A stretch of DNA of 37,899 bases from CAYZHV01 sp046541355 (GTDB taxonomy: Bacteria; Spirochaetota; Spirochaetia; DSM-27196; Alkalispirochaetaceae): positions 1 through 37,899 of the forward strand of contig JBKHDM010000022.1 of assembly GCA_046541355.1 (NCBI GenBank), written 5' to 3'. A model generated the notes under the pieces. The model worked only from the letters and a program-made list of their open reading frames with translations, did no database searches and was not told where the DNA came from. Below, one piece after another: positions 23,194-31,686 of the stretch (positions within the stretch are counted from its first letter, which is position 1; the number at the start of each line of letters is the position of its first letter). Both the position numbers and the translations under genes were made by a program.

Positions 23194-24159
23194 ATGAGCC
23201 GCCCGGAGGAGGCCCAGCGGCGAGCCTGGGCTGAGACTGGCGGCGCCGCGGTCGCTTCGGCGCTGCTCTACCTGTCCGGGGCGCTCTTTATGTTTTTTCT
23301 GGTGCCCCTCGGGGCGCTCGCGGTTCGCCGGGGTAGCCACGGCTATCAGGTAGCGGCCGTTGCAACGCTTCTGGTTATCGCTGTAACCCGGGGAGTCCAG
23401 GCGGGTGGGGCGCTGACGCCGCTCCTTCTGCTCGGGGAGGTGTCGATGCCCGGGGGTATCCTTCTCGGCTTCGCCACGATACCCGCCGCAGGCCGGCGGA
23501 TTCGCCCTTGGGCGTACCGGTTTGCTCTCGCCGTCGGGATCGCCACCGTCGGTGCGCTGCCGGTCATGGTTGCACTAGGCAACGCTCCCGGCTTCGAGGG
23601 GGTGCTCGAGGCACAGCTCGTCGAGGTAATGCAGAATCTCGGAGCCGAGGATCCGCAGATCGCGGCGGAGATGATTGTGGAAGAGGCGATGGAGATGGTT
23701 TTCCGCTCCTTCGCACTCCTTTTTGCGTTGATTATCGGCCTCGGTGCGCTGCTCGGGCGCCATCTGGTAAGCCGTTTCAGCGCGGAGGAGCCCTACACAC
23801 CTCCGGTAGACCGCGTCGCGGTGCCGGACGAGTCGGTCTGGCCGCTGTTGGTGGGATGGGCGCTTGTCGCCATGAACGCCCTCGCAGGGATCGGGTTTCT
23901 CGGCTACCTGGGGTGGAACCTCGCCCTGGTGTTTACGCTGATCTTCGCGGTCCAGGGGGTTGGTGTCACCGCGGCTCTCGCGAGCCGGTCGGGCATGACC
24001 GCCAGGAGTCGTCGCCTCGCAGCTGTGGGGCTGGTCGTGTCGCTCTTTGTTCCCGGGGTCAATATGGCGATCGCTCTTGCGATCCCTGCCCTCGGTGTGA
24101 GCGAGCTCTGGGTTGATTACAAGAGGGAAAAGGAGACGTATCATGAAGGTAATTCTTAA
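23194..24159 (+). CDS. DUF2232 (YybS-like) membrane protein
   Basis: 321 aa with about eight hydrophobic spans. The position between rpsR and rplI-dnaB, and the topology, match the YybS/DUF2232 family found in the same place in Bacillus and other bacteria. A charged loop (about 150-170, with AEDPQIAAEMIVEEAMEM) separates the N- and C-terminal membrane parts. ATG 23194 follows a GGAG-like site. The last 17 nt overlap rplI. The biochemical role of the family is not known. Confidence 0.75.
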   Translation: MSRPEEAQRRAWAETGGAAVASALLYLSGALFMFFLVPLGALAVRRGSHGYQVAAVATLLVIAVTRGVQAGGALTPLLLLGEVSMPGGILLGFATIPAAGRRIRPWAYRFALAVGIATVGALPVMVALGNAPGFEGVLEAQLVEVMQNLGAEDPQIAAEMIVEEAMEMVFRSFALLFALIIGLGALLGRHLVSRFSAEEPYTPPVDRVAVPDESVWPLLVGWALVAMNALAGIGFLGYLGWNLALVFTLIFAVQGVGVTAALASRSGMTARSRRLAAVGLVVSLFVPGVNMAIALAIPALGVSELWVDYKREKETYHEGNS

Positions 24160-24766
24160 TCAGGATATTGAGAGTCTTGGAGAAGAGGGGGACGTATGCG
24201 AGGTCGCTCGGGGCTACGCCCGGAACTATCTCATTCCCCGGAATCTGGTTCTCACCTTCAACGACCGGAATCGGGAGATCATTGAGTCCCGCCGGGAGGC
24301 CATTAACGCTCGAAAGGAAGAGAAGCGGAAGGCCGCACAGGGTGCGAAGGAGCGCATCGAGAGCGAGGAACTCGTTCTCACGATGCCCGCAGGGCGAAAC
24401 AAGAAGCTTTTCGGCTCGGTAAACGCCCAGACCATCGCCACGGAACTCGAGAAGTGGGGCATCTATGTCGAGAAGAAGCGGATCGAGATTCCTGAGACCA
24501 CGATCAAGACGATCGGAAACTTCAAAGTGACAGTCAAGCTCTACCAGGAGGCCGAGGCGATCCTCAACGTTTCGGTTCAGCCTACCGCAGACTCCGAAGC
24601 CGCGAAAATGGATCCCGAGGCTCAGGCCGAACCGGTGACCGGGGAGCAGGAGAGCGGGGAGCAGGAGAGCCCGGAAGCGGAAGCGGGCTCACAGGAGTCC
24701 TCCCAGGAGGAGGACGCCGTTGCGGAAGAGGAAGAGGCGGACGAGGAAGAGGTCGAGGAGAGCTGA
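24143..24766 (+). CDS. rplI: Ribosomal protein L9 with acidic C-terminal tail
   Basis: 207 aa compared with about 150 for most L9. Residues 1-150 are a standard L9: MKVILNQDIESLGEEGDVCEV, GYARNYLIPRNLV, the long connecting helix, and a C-terminal rRNA-binding domain with IKTIGNFKVTVKLY. The last 55-60 residues are almost all Glu, Ala, Ser and Gln (AVAEEEEADEEEVEES at the end). ATG 24143 has AAGGAG 7 nt upstream inside the DUF2232 gene. Confidence 0.96.
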   Translation: MKVILNQDIESLGEEGDVCEVARGYARNYLIPRNLVLTFNDRNREIIESRREAINARKEEKRKAAQGAKERIESEELVLTMPAGRNKKLFGSVNAQTIATELEKWGIYVEKKRIEIPETTIKTIGNFKVTVKLYQEAEAILNVSVQPTADSEAAKMDPEAQAEPVTGEQESGEQESPEAEAGSQESSQEEDAVAEEEEADEEEVEES

Positions 24767-24796
24767 TTCTCCGGGCCTGAAGGAGATCGGAGGTCA

Positions 24797-26134
24797 GTGG
24801 AAGAAGGGCGCGTTCCCCCTCATAACAGTGAGGCCGAGTCGGCAACCCTCGGAGCGATGCTCCTCGACGGGGAGGCGCTTGGACGGGTAATAACCCTTCT
24901 GCGCCCGGATGATTTCTATCACCGGGCTAATCGCCTCATCTTTGAGGCGATTCTCGCTCTCTCCGAGCGCAACGAGGATGTAGACCTCCTCACCCTCACC
25001 CACGAGCTTCAGAGCGCAAGCAACCTCGAACAGGTCGGTGGCGCCGGCTACGTCTCCGGGCTCACCTCCCGGGTGCCCTCGAGTGCCAACGTCGAGTACT
25101 ACGCTCGCATTGTCCAGCAGGCAAGCACCCGCCGTCGCCTCATTCGGATTGCCCAGGAGATTGTCGGAGAATCCTATGACAGCTCCAAGCAGGTGCGCTA
25201 TCTGGTCGAGGAGGCGGAACGGAAGATCTTCGAGATTGCCGAGGGGCACCAGACCGCCAGTTTTGTGCAGGCGAAGGAGATCGTCGAGCAGACCGTCGAG
25301 GCGATCGAGAAGCTCTACCACACCAAGGATGACTACACCGGAATCCCCTCGGGCTTTCCCGCCCTGGACAACATGCTCTCGGGGTTTCAGAACAGCGAGT
25401 TTATCATAATCGGTGCCCGCCCCTCGGTAGGTAAGACGGCGCTCGCCCTCTCCATGGCGGCGAACATCGCCATTCATCAGAAGATACCCTGCGGTTTCTT
25501 TACCCTCGAAATGTCGGACATGGCGGTCATGCAGCGGCTTCTCGCCTCGGAGGCACGTATCGGTTCCCAGAGCCTGCGAACCGGTATGCTCAAACCCTCG
25601 GACTTCAAGAACCTTATCGACGCTGCGGGGCTCATCTACGAGGCGCCGCTGTGGATCGCAGACACGCCGAGCATGCGGCTTCTCGACCTCCGCGCCCAGG
25701 CGCGACGTATGCGCTCCCAGTACGGGGTCCGCATCATTTTTATCGATTATCTCACCCTGGTCTCATCGGAAAACGGGGAGCTCCCCCGGCACGAGCAGAT
25801 CGCCGAGATCAGCCGCTCTCTCAAAGCCCTCGCCCGGGAGCTGGAGATACCGGTGGTAGCGCTTTCGCAGGTAAACCGGGACACCGAGGGCAAGCGACCT
25901 AATCTGGCCAATATCAGGGAGTCCGGATCGATCGAGCAGGACGCGGATGTGGTACTCTTTCTGCACCGGGACCGCGGTATTGATCGGGAAGGTGATGTCA
26001 TGCCTAATGTTGTGGAAACCGAGCTCATCGTTGCAAAGCAGCGCAACGGCCCGGTCGGGACAGTGCGGATAGCCTTTATTCCTCGATATACCAAGTTCGA
26101 GTCTCTTGCGGAAGAGTACACAATGGGAGGGTGA
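24797..26134 (+). CDS. dnaB: Replicative DNA helicase
   Basis: 445 aa hexameric 5'-3' helicase. The N-terminal primase-contacting domain begins PPHNSEAESATLGAMLLDGEAL. The RecA-like motor has Walker A GARPSVGKTA near residue 206, IIFIDYLTLVS (Walker B) and VVALSQVNRDTEGKRP, followed by SGSIEQDADVV. GTG 24797 is preceded by AAGGAG and GGAGG. The end of the gene, ..EEYTMGG, lies 7 nt before the ComFB-like gene. It is the last replication gene of the rpsF operon. Confidence 0.96.
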   Translation: MEEGRVPPHNSEAESATLGAMLLDGEALGRVITLLRPDDFYHRANRLIFEAILALSERNEDVDLLTLTHELQSASNLEQVGGAGYVSGLTSRVPSSANVEYYARIVQQASTRRRLIRIAQEIVGESYDSSKQVRYLVEEAERKIFEIAEGHQTASFVQAKEIVEQTVEAIEKLYHTKDDYTGIPSGFPALDNMLSGFQNSEFIIIGARPSVGKTALALSMAANIAIHQKIPCGFFTLEMSDMAVMQRLLASEARIGSQSLRTGMLKPSDFKNLIDAAGLIYEAPLWIADTPSMRLLDLRAQARRMRSQYGVRIIFIDYLTLVSSENGELPRHEQIAEISRSLKALARELEIPVVALSQVNRDTEGKRPNLANIRESGSIEQDADVVLFLHRDRGIDREGDVMPNVVETELIVAKQRNGPVGTVRIAFIPRYTKFESLAEEYTMGG

Positions 26135-26141
26135 AAAGAGC

Positions 26142-26426
26142 ATGGAACTTCGTCGCTACTTCGACTTCAACGACCTGATCAACGAGGCAGAGCGGCTCGT
26201 AATCGATGAGCTCGGCCGGCAGCTCGACAAGCCTGAGAACAAGGACCTGCTGGAAAAGGAAGACTACGTTCGGGATATCGCCGCCTACGCCCTGAACCAC
26301 GTGCAACCGATGTACCGGGCGAATCTTCTCGGCCGTCTCTACGCCCGGAACCTGGAGGTCGAAGAGCACGAGGAGGTGGCCGAGGCGGTTCAGGCCGCTA
26401 TAGAGAGGGTGCGGCAGAACCCGTAA
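26142..26426 (+). CDS. ComFB-family small protein
   Basis: 94 aa. The segment YVRDIAAYALNHVQPMYRAN (about residues 46-65) matches the core of ComFB (late competence) proteins. The ALNHVxPxY part is typical, but the paired cysteines that precede it in many family members are replaced here (LEKEDYVRDI). It starts 7 nt after the dnaB stop with GGGAGG upstream and is probably part of the same operon. It ends 2 nt before an inverted-repeat element. Some homologues outside Bacillus bind cyclic nucleotides; nothing in this sequence shows that. Confidence 0.7.
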   Translation: MELRRYFDFNDLINEAERLVIDELGRQLDKPENKDLLEKEDYVRDIAAYALNHVQPMYRANLLGRLYARNLEVEEHEEVAEAVQAAIERVRQNP

Positions 26427-26428
26427 CC

Positions 26429-26587
26429 AGTGTCCTCCACCCTGGGGATGAATCAGCGATAAATCTCTTTACCTCAACAACTTACGGGTTGACACCGGCG
26501 CATTTCCTATTTTCACCTCTCGAGCAGCGGTAACTACTTACCTCGAGGCCCTTTGATCCTCGCCCCATCCCCAGGGTGGAGGACACT
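26429..26587. mobile_element. Inverted-repeat element, copy 1 (159 bp)
   Basis: Perfect 22-bp terminal inverted repeats at 26429-26450 and 26566-26587 share the core TGTCCTCCACCCTGGGGAT with copies at 35394 and 37847. The 115-bp centre has no open frame. It contains a CTCGAG/CTCGAG pairing and the subterminal motifs TACCTC and GAGGCCCTTTG, which reappear in copy 2 in the opposite orientation. It starts 2 nt after the ComFB-like stop codon. No target-site duplication is seen. Confidence 0.85.
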
Positions 26588-26666
26588 AAAGTCGGATCGC
26601 GTGGCCTGCACTGCCCGGCGGCATTTGCGGATCCTCCTGCCCCCGGGGGGCGTCAGGCCGTGCCGG

Positions 26667-26695
26667 CTCAAGGCTTACCGCCTCAAGGCTTACCG
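26667..26695. repeat. Two 15-bp direct repeats
   Basis: CTCAAGGCTTACCG occurs at 26667 and 26682. The rest of 26588-26712, between the inverted-repeat element and the convergent WD40 gene, shows no gene or terminator. Confidence 0.85.
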
Positions 26696-26712
26696 GGCGC
26701 GGATTGCCGTGG

Positions 26713-28752
26713 TCAGAGGGTGAGGCGGGAATCTGAGATTGAGCCATCCTGCCGAGGGCTCAGGTAGCGTGACGCTCTGAGGCCGGGACTGGTAACGTAG
26801 CGACCTTCGGCGGTAACCGCAATCCAGTCTCGTGGACCGAGGAGGTAGAAGGTCGCCAGATACTCCCGGGTCCTTCGCGACCAGACAGTGAGACTTCCGT
26901 CCCGATTGAGCCCGAGGACAAGCCCGCTGAACAGGACAATTCGGCGGGTCTGGTGAGCGTCCTGGGTAAGCTCCTCGAAGCGGCGGCCGTCGTAACGGCG
27001 GACACCCACTTCTCCGAGGGTGGTAAAGATCTCTCCGTCGTTACTATCTACGGCCAGATCTGCGTTGAGAAACTCTCCCGCCACGGTATAGAGGGTCCGC
27101 CGGCGTTGCAGCTGGCTTCCACTGTACATCTGGAGAACCGTCTCCACGCCTCCCTCGTTATCCCGTCTCAATCCGATCACGTAGAGCGTGCCTTCCCGGT
27201 CGTCGTAACCGAGGCGGTAGATCAGAAAGAGCTCGGAATCGATGGGAACGCTCTCACCGGTGCGAGGATCGATCTTCAGGAGGGCCGAGTCGAGGCGGCC
27301 GGTCACACCTTTTCCGATAAGCAGGCCGTGGCTCTCGGTTTCAATGGCGGTCTCGATCCCCAGGGCCTGGGCGGAGTAGATCTCCGCGCCGAGGTTTGCA
27401 TCAATTATCGAGACCGAACCGTCCCGGTAGGAGACCACCAGCCGATCAGGTATGCGGGCGGTAACGGAGACTGGCCGGCCCTGGAGATCCACGGGCAACG
27501 ATATAGGGGAGGCGAAGCGGCCGAGACGGTAGATGTTGGAGCGGTCGCCCTCGCTCCAGAGATAGGTAGTTCCATCAGGCGCCTGAGTGATGCGTGCCCC
27601 CCTTGAAAAGGGCAGGGGAGTGTAGGCGTCGTTGAGCTGCTCCACCGCGCTGATCTCTGCGTCCCGGGAGCTGAACAGATCGGAGGTAAGGGTGAGCAGG
27701 CGATCTCTGGACGCGATGAGCAGCTGCCCATCCCCCGGGGCGATGTCGGTAACGGGGCGGATAATGTTAGATGCGAAAAGCTCCGGTGTGCGCTGAAAGC
27801 GACCGTACCGGTAGATCGATCCGTCTCGGCGGGCAAGAAAGAGCTCCCCATCGACGTAGCGAATCAGGGATACCCCCTCGGGGATCTCCCGGTCGGTGGT
27901 GGAAAATCGTCGGTTGAGCCGCCCGTTTCGGAGGGCAAAGCTCCGCAAACCCGGCTCTCCCGAGCCTTCCCGGACGAGCAGGGAGACTGCCTCGCCCCCG
28001 GCCTCGAGACCCAAATCCACAGGACTCACTCCGAGGTCCGCCCGATCGACCGCCTGTCCACCGAGGACGTCGACGAGAAAGAGCGTCCTGTTTCGTAGGG
28101 CGACCGCGTAGCGCCTGTTGGCCAGAAGGGTCATCTGTTCAAGCCCCGGCTCAGATTCCGAGCGCTGTATCTCAAATCCGCTCTGGAGATCCCAGTAGAT
28201 GATCTCCCCACTCGTGGCGGAGTAGGTCATTATCCGAGCCTCGCTTCCGGCGACGGCGAAGTAGGAAACGATTCCGAACCCCCGGGGGAGGAGGTTCTCT
28301 TTCCTCCCTGTGCGGGCATCGAAGATGTTCATACTCTGGAAGGAGGCGGTGGAAACGACAAGGTAGCTGCCCCGGGGAGAGTAGGCGAGATGAAGTGGTT
28401 GGGAGTCGAGATTGTGGGTGTAGCGGATTTCACCGCTCTCCCAGTTCCAGACCGTCAGGCGGTAGCGGCGGTTCTCATCGGACTCGACCAGGGCAACCTC
28501 CGGTCTGCTCGGGTGAAGCGCGACGTCGAGTATCGCCAGGTTTGAGATCTGGGTCGACGCTCGCAGGGAGTCTTCTTCGAGATCCCAGAGCTTTACCTTA
28601 CCGTCAACCCCACCGGTGATGAGGTGATCCCGGTCCTCGTCGTAGACCATCGCCGAAACAGTGTCGACGTGGGAGGTGCGTAACAGGACCCCCTCGGCGT
28701 GGAGGGTTGAGACGAGAAGCAGAACGAGTGCGAATGCTGTACGCCGGCGCAC
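26713..28752 (-). CDS. Exported WD40/beta-propeller repeat protein
   Basis: 679 aa. The GTG at 28752 (AGGAGG 6 nt upstream) begins a signal peptide, RRRTAFALVLLLVSTLHA, so the protein is exported. Beta-propeller repeats follow, most clearly HLITGGVDGKVKLWDLEED near residue 45 and LTVWNWESG near 95, and EIIYWDLQSG near 175. The later blades are more diverged, and a last SLTVWSRRTREYLATFYLLG lies near 625. The upstream residues of the open frame overlap rseP and are excluded. It is the last gene of the rpsB-rseP cluster, with its ribosome-binding site overlapping the rseP stop. A scaffold or envelope-associated role is likely; the partner is unknown. Confidence 0.8.
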   Translation of the reverse strand: MRRRTAFALVLLLVSTLHAEGVLLRTSHVDTVSAMVYDEDRDHLITGGVDGKVKLWDLEEDSLRASTQISNLAILDVALHPSRPEVALVESDENRRYRLTVWNWESGEIRYTHNLDSQPLHLAYSPRGSYLVVSTASFQSMNIFDARTGRKENLLPRGFGIVSYFAVAGSEARIMTYSATSGEIIYWDLQSGFEIQRSESEPGLEQMTLLANRRYAVALRNRTLFLVDVLGGQAVDRADLGVSPVDLGLEAGGEAVSLLVREGSGEPGLRSFALRNGRLNRRFSTTDREIPEGVSLIRYVDGELFLARRDGSIYRYGRFQRTPELFASNIIRPVTDIAPGDGQLLIASRDRLLTLTSDLFSSRDAEISAVEQLNDAYTPLPFSRGARITQAPDGTTYLWSEGDRSNIYRLGRFASPISLPVDLQGRPVSVTARIPDRLVVSYRDGSVSIIDANLGAEIYSAQALGIETAIETESHGLLIGKGVTGRLDSALLKIDPRTGESVPIDSELFLIYRLGYDDREGTLYVIGLRRDNEGGVETVLQMYSGSQLQRRRTLYTVAGEFLNADLAVDSNDGEIFTTLGEVGVRRYDGRRFEELTQDAHQTRRIVLFSGLVLGLNRDGSLTVWSRRTREYLATFYLLGPRDWIAVTAEGRYVTSPGLRASRYLSPRQDGSISDSRLTL

Positions 28753-28762
28753 GCTTAACCTC

Positions 28763-30115
28763 CTACTGACGGAAAAGAAAGAGGATATCACTAAAAAAGG
28801 CGAATCCGATAATCAGGAGGACGATCGCCGTCCCGATCATCTGATACCGGTAGACCAGTTTCGGTCGCAGGGGCTTTCGCGTAACGCCTTCGAAGGCGGA
28901 CAGCAGTATCTGTCCTCCGTCGAGAACGGGTATCGGAAGCATGTTCATAAAGAAGAGCATCACGCTGATGAGGCTCAGGAAGTTGAAGAACTGAATGAGC
29001 CCCTGAGCGATTCCTGACTGGAAGCCCTGCTGGGCAACCTCTCCGACGAGGTAGGTGATCCTCACCGGGCCGGCGACAGCCTGGGAGAGATCGATTCCGG
29101 CAAAGAGCAGGCCGAGACTTCGTACCGCCAGTACGAGGGTCTCGGTGGTCTGTTCAAAGCCGCGTCCCGCCGCCCGGATCGGGCCTTCCTCCTGGATCCG
29201 GAGCTCCAGGGGCTGAAAACTGATACCGATGGACGGTTCTCCCGCCTCGTTCTCACCTGGGGTGATCACTGCGCTCATCGGTGAGCCGTCCCGCTCCCAG
29301 GATATCTCCTGGTTGCCGCTGTCGGTTTCGAGAGCCATGAGGAGATCGATGGAGTTTTCCACCGCCTCCCCACCGATCCGTGTAATCCGGTCTCCAGGCT
29401 GAAGCCCCGCGACCTCGGCGGCGGAGCCGCTACCGACCTCCGCGACGACCGGGTCTATCCAAGGGTAGATTCCGATCTGGCCTGCGCCGGTCTCCCGATT
29501 GAGCCTCGGGGTGATCTCAACGGTCAGGCGCTCGCTCCCGCGCTGGACCTGCATCTCCAAACGCTTCTGTGGTGACTGACCTACCTTCTCCTGGATCTCC
29601 CGAAAGGAGCGGACTTCCTCCCCATCGATGGCAAGGATCTCGTCGCCCGTCTCCAGCCCCGCCTGGTCTGCGGGAGCGTCCTCATCGGTGAGCTCGCTTG
29701 CCAGCACTATCCGGTTCGAAAAGGTCTGTACGGTGTACCCCGCCCAGGCGACGACGCCAAAGACAAGGACCGCGAAGAGGAGATTTACCAGGGGGCCGGA
29801 TATGAGAACGAAGATCCGCTGAACCGGCGTGGCGCTGTAAAAGGCACCCTCCTCCTTAGGGATCGATCCGCTGTCCTGCTGCCACGCCTCGGTGAGGGCG
29901 TGCTCTCCCTTCATTTTGCAGTAGCCCCCGAGGGGTATAGCCGAGAGGCGATACTCCGTACCGCCTCGGGTAAAGGAGAAGAGCTTGGCTCCCCAACCGA
30001 CGGAGTACGCCTCGACTTCTATACCTACCGCCTTCGCCGCGAGGAGATGTCCGAACTCGTGGACCGAAACGACCAGACCAAGGCCGATGAGGCCGATCAG
30101 AATACTGCCAACCAT
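28763..30115 (-). CDS. rseP: Site-2 intramembrane metalloprotease RseP-like
   Basis: 450 aa. The zinc motif HEFGH is at residues 19-23 in the first membrane helix. Two PDZ domains follow (about 115-190, with LETGDEILAIDGEEV, and 200-275, with LQPGDRITRIGGEAV). The second half of the active site, NMLPIPVLDGGQI, is near residue 400. Such enzymes cut anti-sigma factors within the membrane. GGGAGG lies 5 nt before ATG. The gene follows cdsA by 9 bp. Confidence 0.94.
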   Translation of the reverse strand: MVGSILIGLIGLGLVVSVHEFGHLLAAKAVGIEVEAYSVGWGAKLFSFTRGGTEYRLSAIPLGGYCKMKGEHALTEAWQQDSGSIPKEEGAFYSATPVQRIFVLISGPLVNLLFAVLVFGVVAWAGYTVQTFSNRIVLASELTDEDAPADQAGLETGDEILAIDGEEVRSFREIQEKVGQSPQKRLEMQVQRGSERLTVEITPRLNRETGAGQIGIYPWIDPVVAEVGSGSAAEVAGLQPGDRITRIGGEAVENSIDLLMALETDSGNQEISWERDGSPMSAVITPGENEAGEPSIGISFQPLELRIQEEGPIRAAGRGFEQTTETLVLAVRSLGLLFAGIDLSQAVAGPVRITYLVGEVAQQGFQSGIAQGLIQFFNFLSLISVMLFFMNMLPIPVLDGGQILLSAFEGVTRKPLRPKLVYRYQMIGTAIVLLIIGFAFFSDILFLFRQ

Positions 30116-30124
30116 TACGCCTCC

Positions 30125-30979
30125 CTAGAGTACATAGAGCAACTGATACGCGTAGAAAAAGAAAGGCGCCACAAAGAGGGGCGAGTCAATCGAGTCGAGC
30201 AGCCCACCCCGTCCGGGAATCAGATTGCCGGAGTCCTTGATTTCCGCGGATCGCTTGAGGGCCGACTCCGCCAGGTCACCGGCGATGGTCACAACGCCGA
30301 TGAGCGCTCCGAACAGGAGAGCTTTTAGCCAGGAACCGGGAAGAAGCTGCGGCAGGACCTCGGCCGCAAGAAGGGTGGTCAGAACCGATGAGAGGAAACC
30401 GCCGAAAAAACCGACCCGGGTTTTGTTAGGGCTGATTGCCAGAAGCGGCCGACTGCGCCTTCCCAGGAGCATTCCAGTGACGTAGGCCATGCTGTCGTTA
30501 AGATACACACTCAACAGATAGAGGAGTAGCACAAGCGAACTCATCGGAAGATCGGTCATAAAGACGACGTGAGCAGCAAGCAACCCGGGGTAGAGGGAGA
30601 CAAAGAGGTGGGATGTAATCGTGCCGTTTATGCCGACAAACTCCTGCGGGCTGTGGCGGAGAACCTGAACGCTCAGAGTCAGGCCGACGATAACCGCGAA
30701 CAGAGCGGTAAAATAGAAAAGGGATAGTTCAAAGACTACAACCAGAGCCGCCACCAGCGGTGGAACCCCTCCGATGAGGAGAAAAACCAGGGAGCTGCCC
30801 CTGTAGCCTGTATGCTCGACCGGAAAGAAGGTCTTCAGCTCGAGGGCACTCATCGCCGAGGCGACCACAGCTATCGCGATAAAGAGTGGGTGGTTCTGTT
30901 GTGGAAAGGCGAAGACGCTTGCCGCCAGCAGGGGCAATCCCAGAAAGAACACGAGCACCCTTCTGACCACATTTGTCAT
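30125..30979 (-). CDS. cdsA: Phosphatidate cytidylyltransferase
   Basis: 284 aa membrane enzyme that makes CDP-diacylglycerol from phosphatidate and CTP. About eight membrane spans are predicted. The region ISPNKTRVGFFGG and the C-terminal signature GDLAESALKRSAEIKDSGN then PGRGGLLDSID identify it. In the family signature the invariant H of PGHGG and the R of LDR are Arg and Ser here. ATG 30979 overlaps the uppS stop by 4 nt (ATGA). The upstream 24 residues of the open frame are excluded. Downstream, 9 bp away, is rseP; the dxr gene that commonly lies between them is absent. Confidence 0.9.
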   Translation of the reverse strand: MTNVVRRVLVFFLGLPLLAASVFAFPQQNHPLFIAIAVVASAMSALELKTFFPVEHTGYRGSSLVFLLIGGVPPLVAALVVVFELSLFYFTALFAVIVGLTLSVQVLRHSPQEFVGINGTITSHLFVSLYPGLLAAHVVFMTDLPMSSLVLLLYLLSVYLNDSMAYVTGMLLGRRSRPLLAISPNKTRVGFFGGFLSSVLTTLLAAEVLPQLLPGSWLKALLFGALIGVVTIAGDLAESALKRSAEIKDSGNLIPGRGGLLDSIDSPLFVAPFFFYAYQLLYVL

Positions 30980-31686
30980 CGCATCCCGCCGTAGTTGCGT
31001 TTTCTCTGCATGAAGGCTTCCACGGCGGCCTTCAGATCGGTCTGCTCCCAATCAGGCCAGAGGCGGTCGCTGAAGTAGAACTCCGCGTAGGCCGCCTGCC
31101 AGAGCAGAAAGTTGCTGGTGCGCATCTCTCCGCCCGTTCGGATTATCAGATCAGGGTCTGGAAACTCCGGCAGATCGAGGTGAGCCGCCAGCGCCTGTTC
31201 ATCGAGCCACTCCTCGGGCCCCTCCGAGTGAAGCCACCGATTTACCGCGCGGACGATCTCATTACGACCGCCGTAGTTGACCGCGAGATTCACCTTGATC
31301 CGGTCATGTTCCTTCGTGTCCTCTGTAACCGCGATGATTTCCGATCGCACCTCCGGCGGAAGGCGCTCGATGTCGCCGGAGTGGTATAGCTTAATTCGGT
31401 TTTCCCGGTAGAAGTCATACTGGTCCCGGAGGTTTCGTGCCACCAGCCCCATGATAAAGGCGACCTCGTCCTCCGCGCGACGCCAGTTCTCCGTGGAGAA
31501 AGCGTAGAGGGAGAGGTACTCCACCCCGAGATCGATCGCGGCGAGGACGACCCGTTTTGCCGCCTCGATACCCTCCCGGTGGCCCTGGGTACGGTGGAGA
31601 TTCCGCTGAACCGCCCACCGGCCGTTCCCGTCCATAATGATGCCGACATGGCGCGGTGGACGTGCTTGGACGGTAGCCTCAGACAT
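30976..31686 (-). CDS. uppS: Undecaprenyl diphosphate synthase
   Basis: 236 aa cis-prenyltransferase that makes the C55 carrier for peptidoglycan. Motifs: HVGIIMDGNGRWA (residues 13-25), TQGHREG, LSLYAFSTENWRR and LIIRTGGEMRTSNFLLWQAAYAEFYF (split here by family positions near 195-220). The start overlaps the frr stop by one nt (TGATG) and the end overlaps cdsA by 4 nt. Confidence 0.96.
   Translation of the reverse strand: MSEATVQARPPRHVGIIMDGNGRWAVQRNLHRTQGHREGIEAAKRVVLAAIDLGVEYLSLYAFSTENWRRAEDEVAFIMGLVARNLRDQYDFYRENRIKLYHSGDIERLPPEVRSEIIAVTEDTKEHDRIKVNLAVNYGGRNEIVRAVNRWLHSEGPEEWLDEQALAAHLDLPEFPDPDLIIRTGGEMRTSNFLLWQAAYAEFYFSDRLWPDWEQTDLKAAVEAFMQRKRNYGGMR

Noticed and set aside
26429..26587. 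Inverted-repeat element as an integron attC site
   Set aside because: No RYYYAAC/GTTRRRY core at the ends and no integrase or cassette array; arms are perfect rather than the bulged attC type.
26429..26587. Inverted arms as REP/REPIN sequences of a RAYT transposase
   Set aside because: Each arm has a small imperfect palindrome, but the 5' GTAG/GGAG tetranucleotide is not at the required place and no RAYT gene is visible; left open only as a remote alternative.
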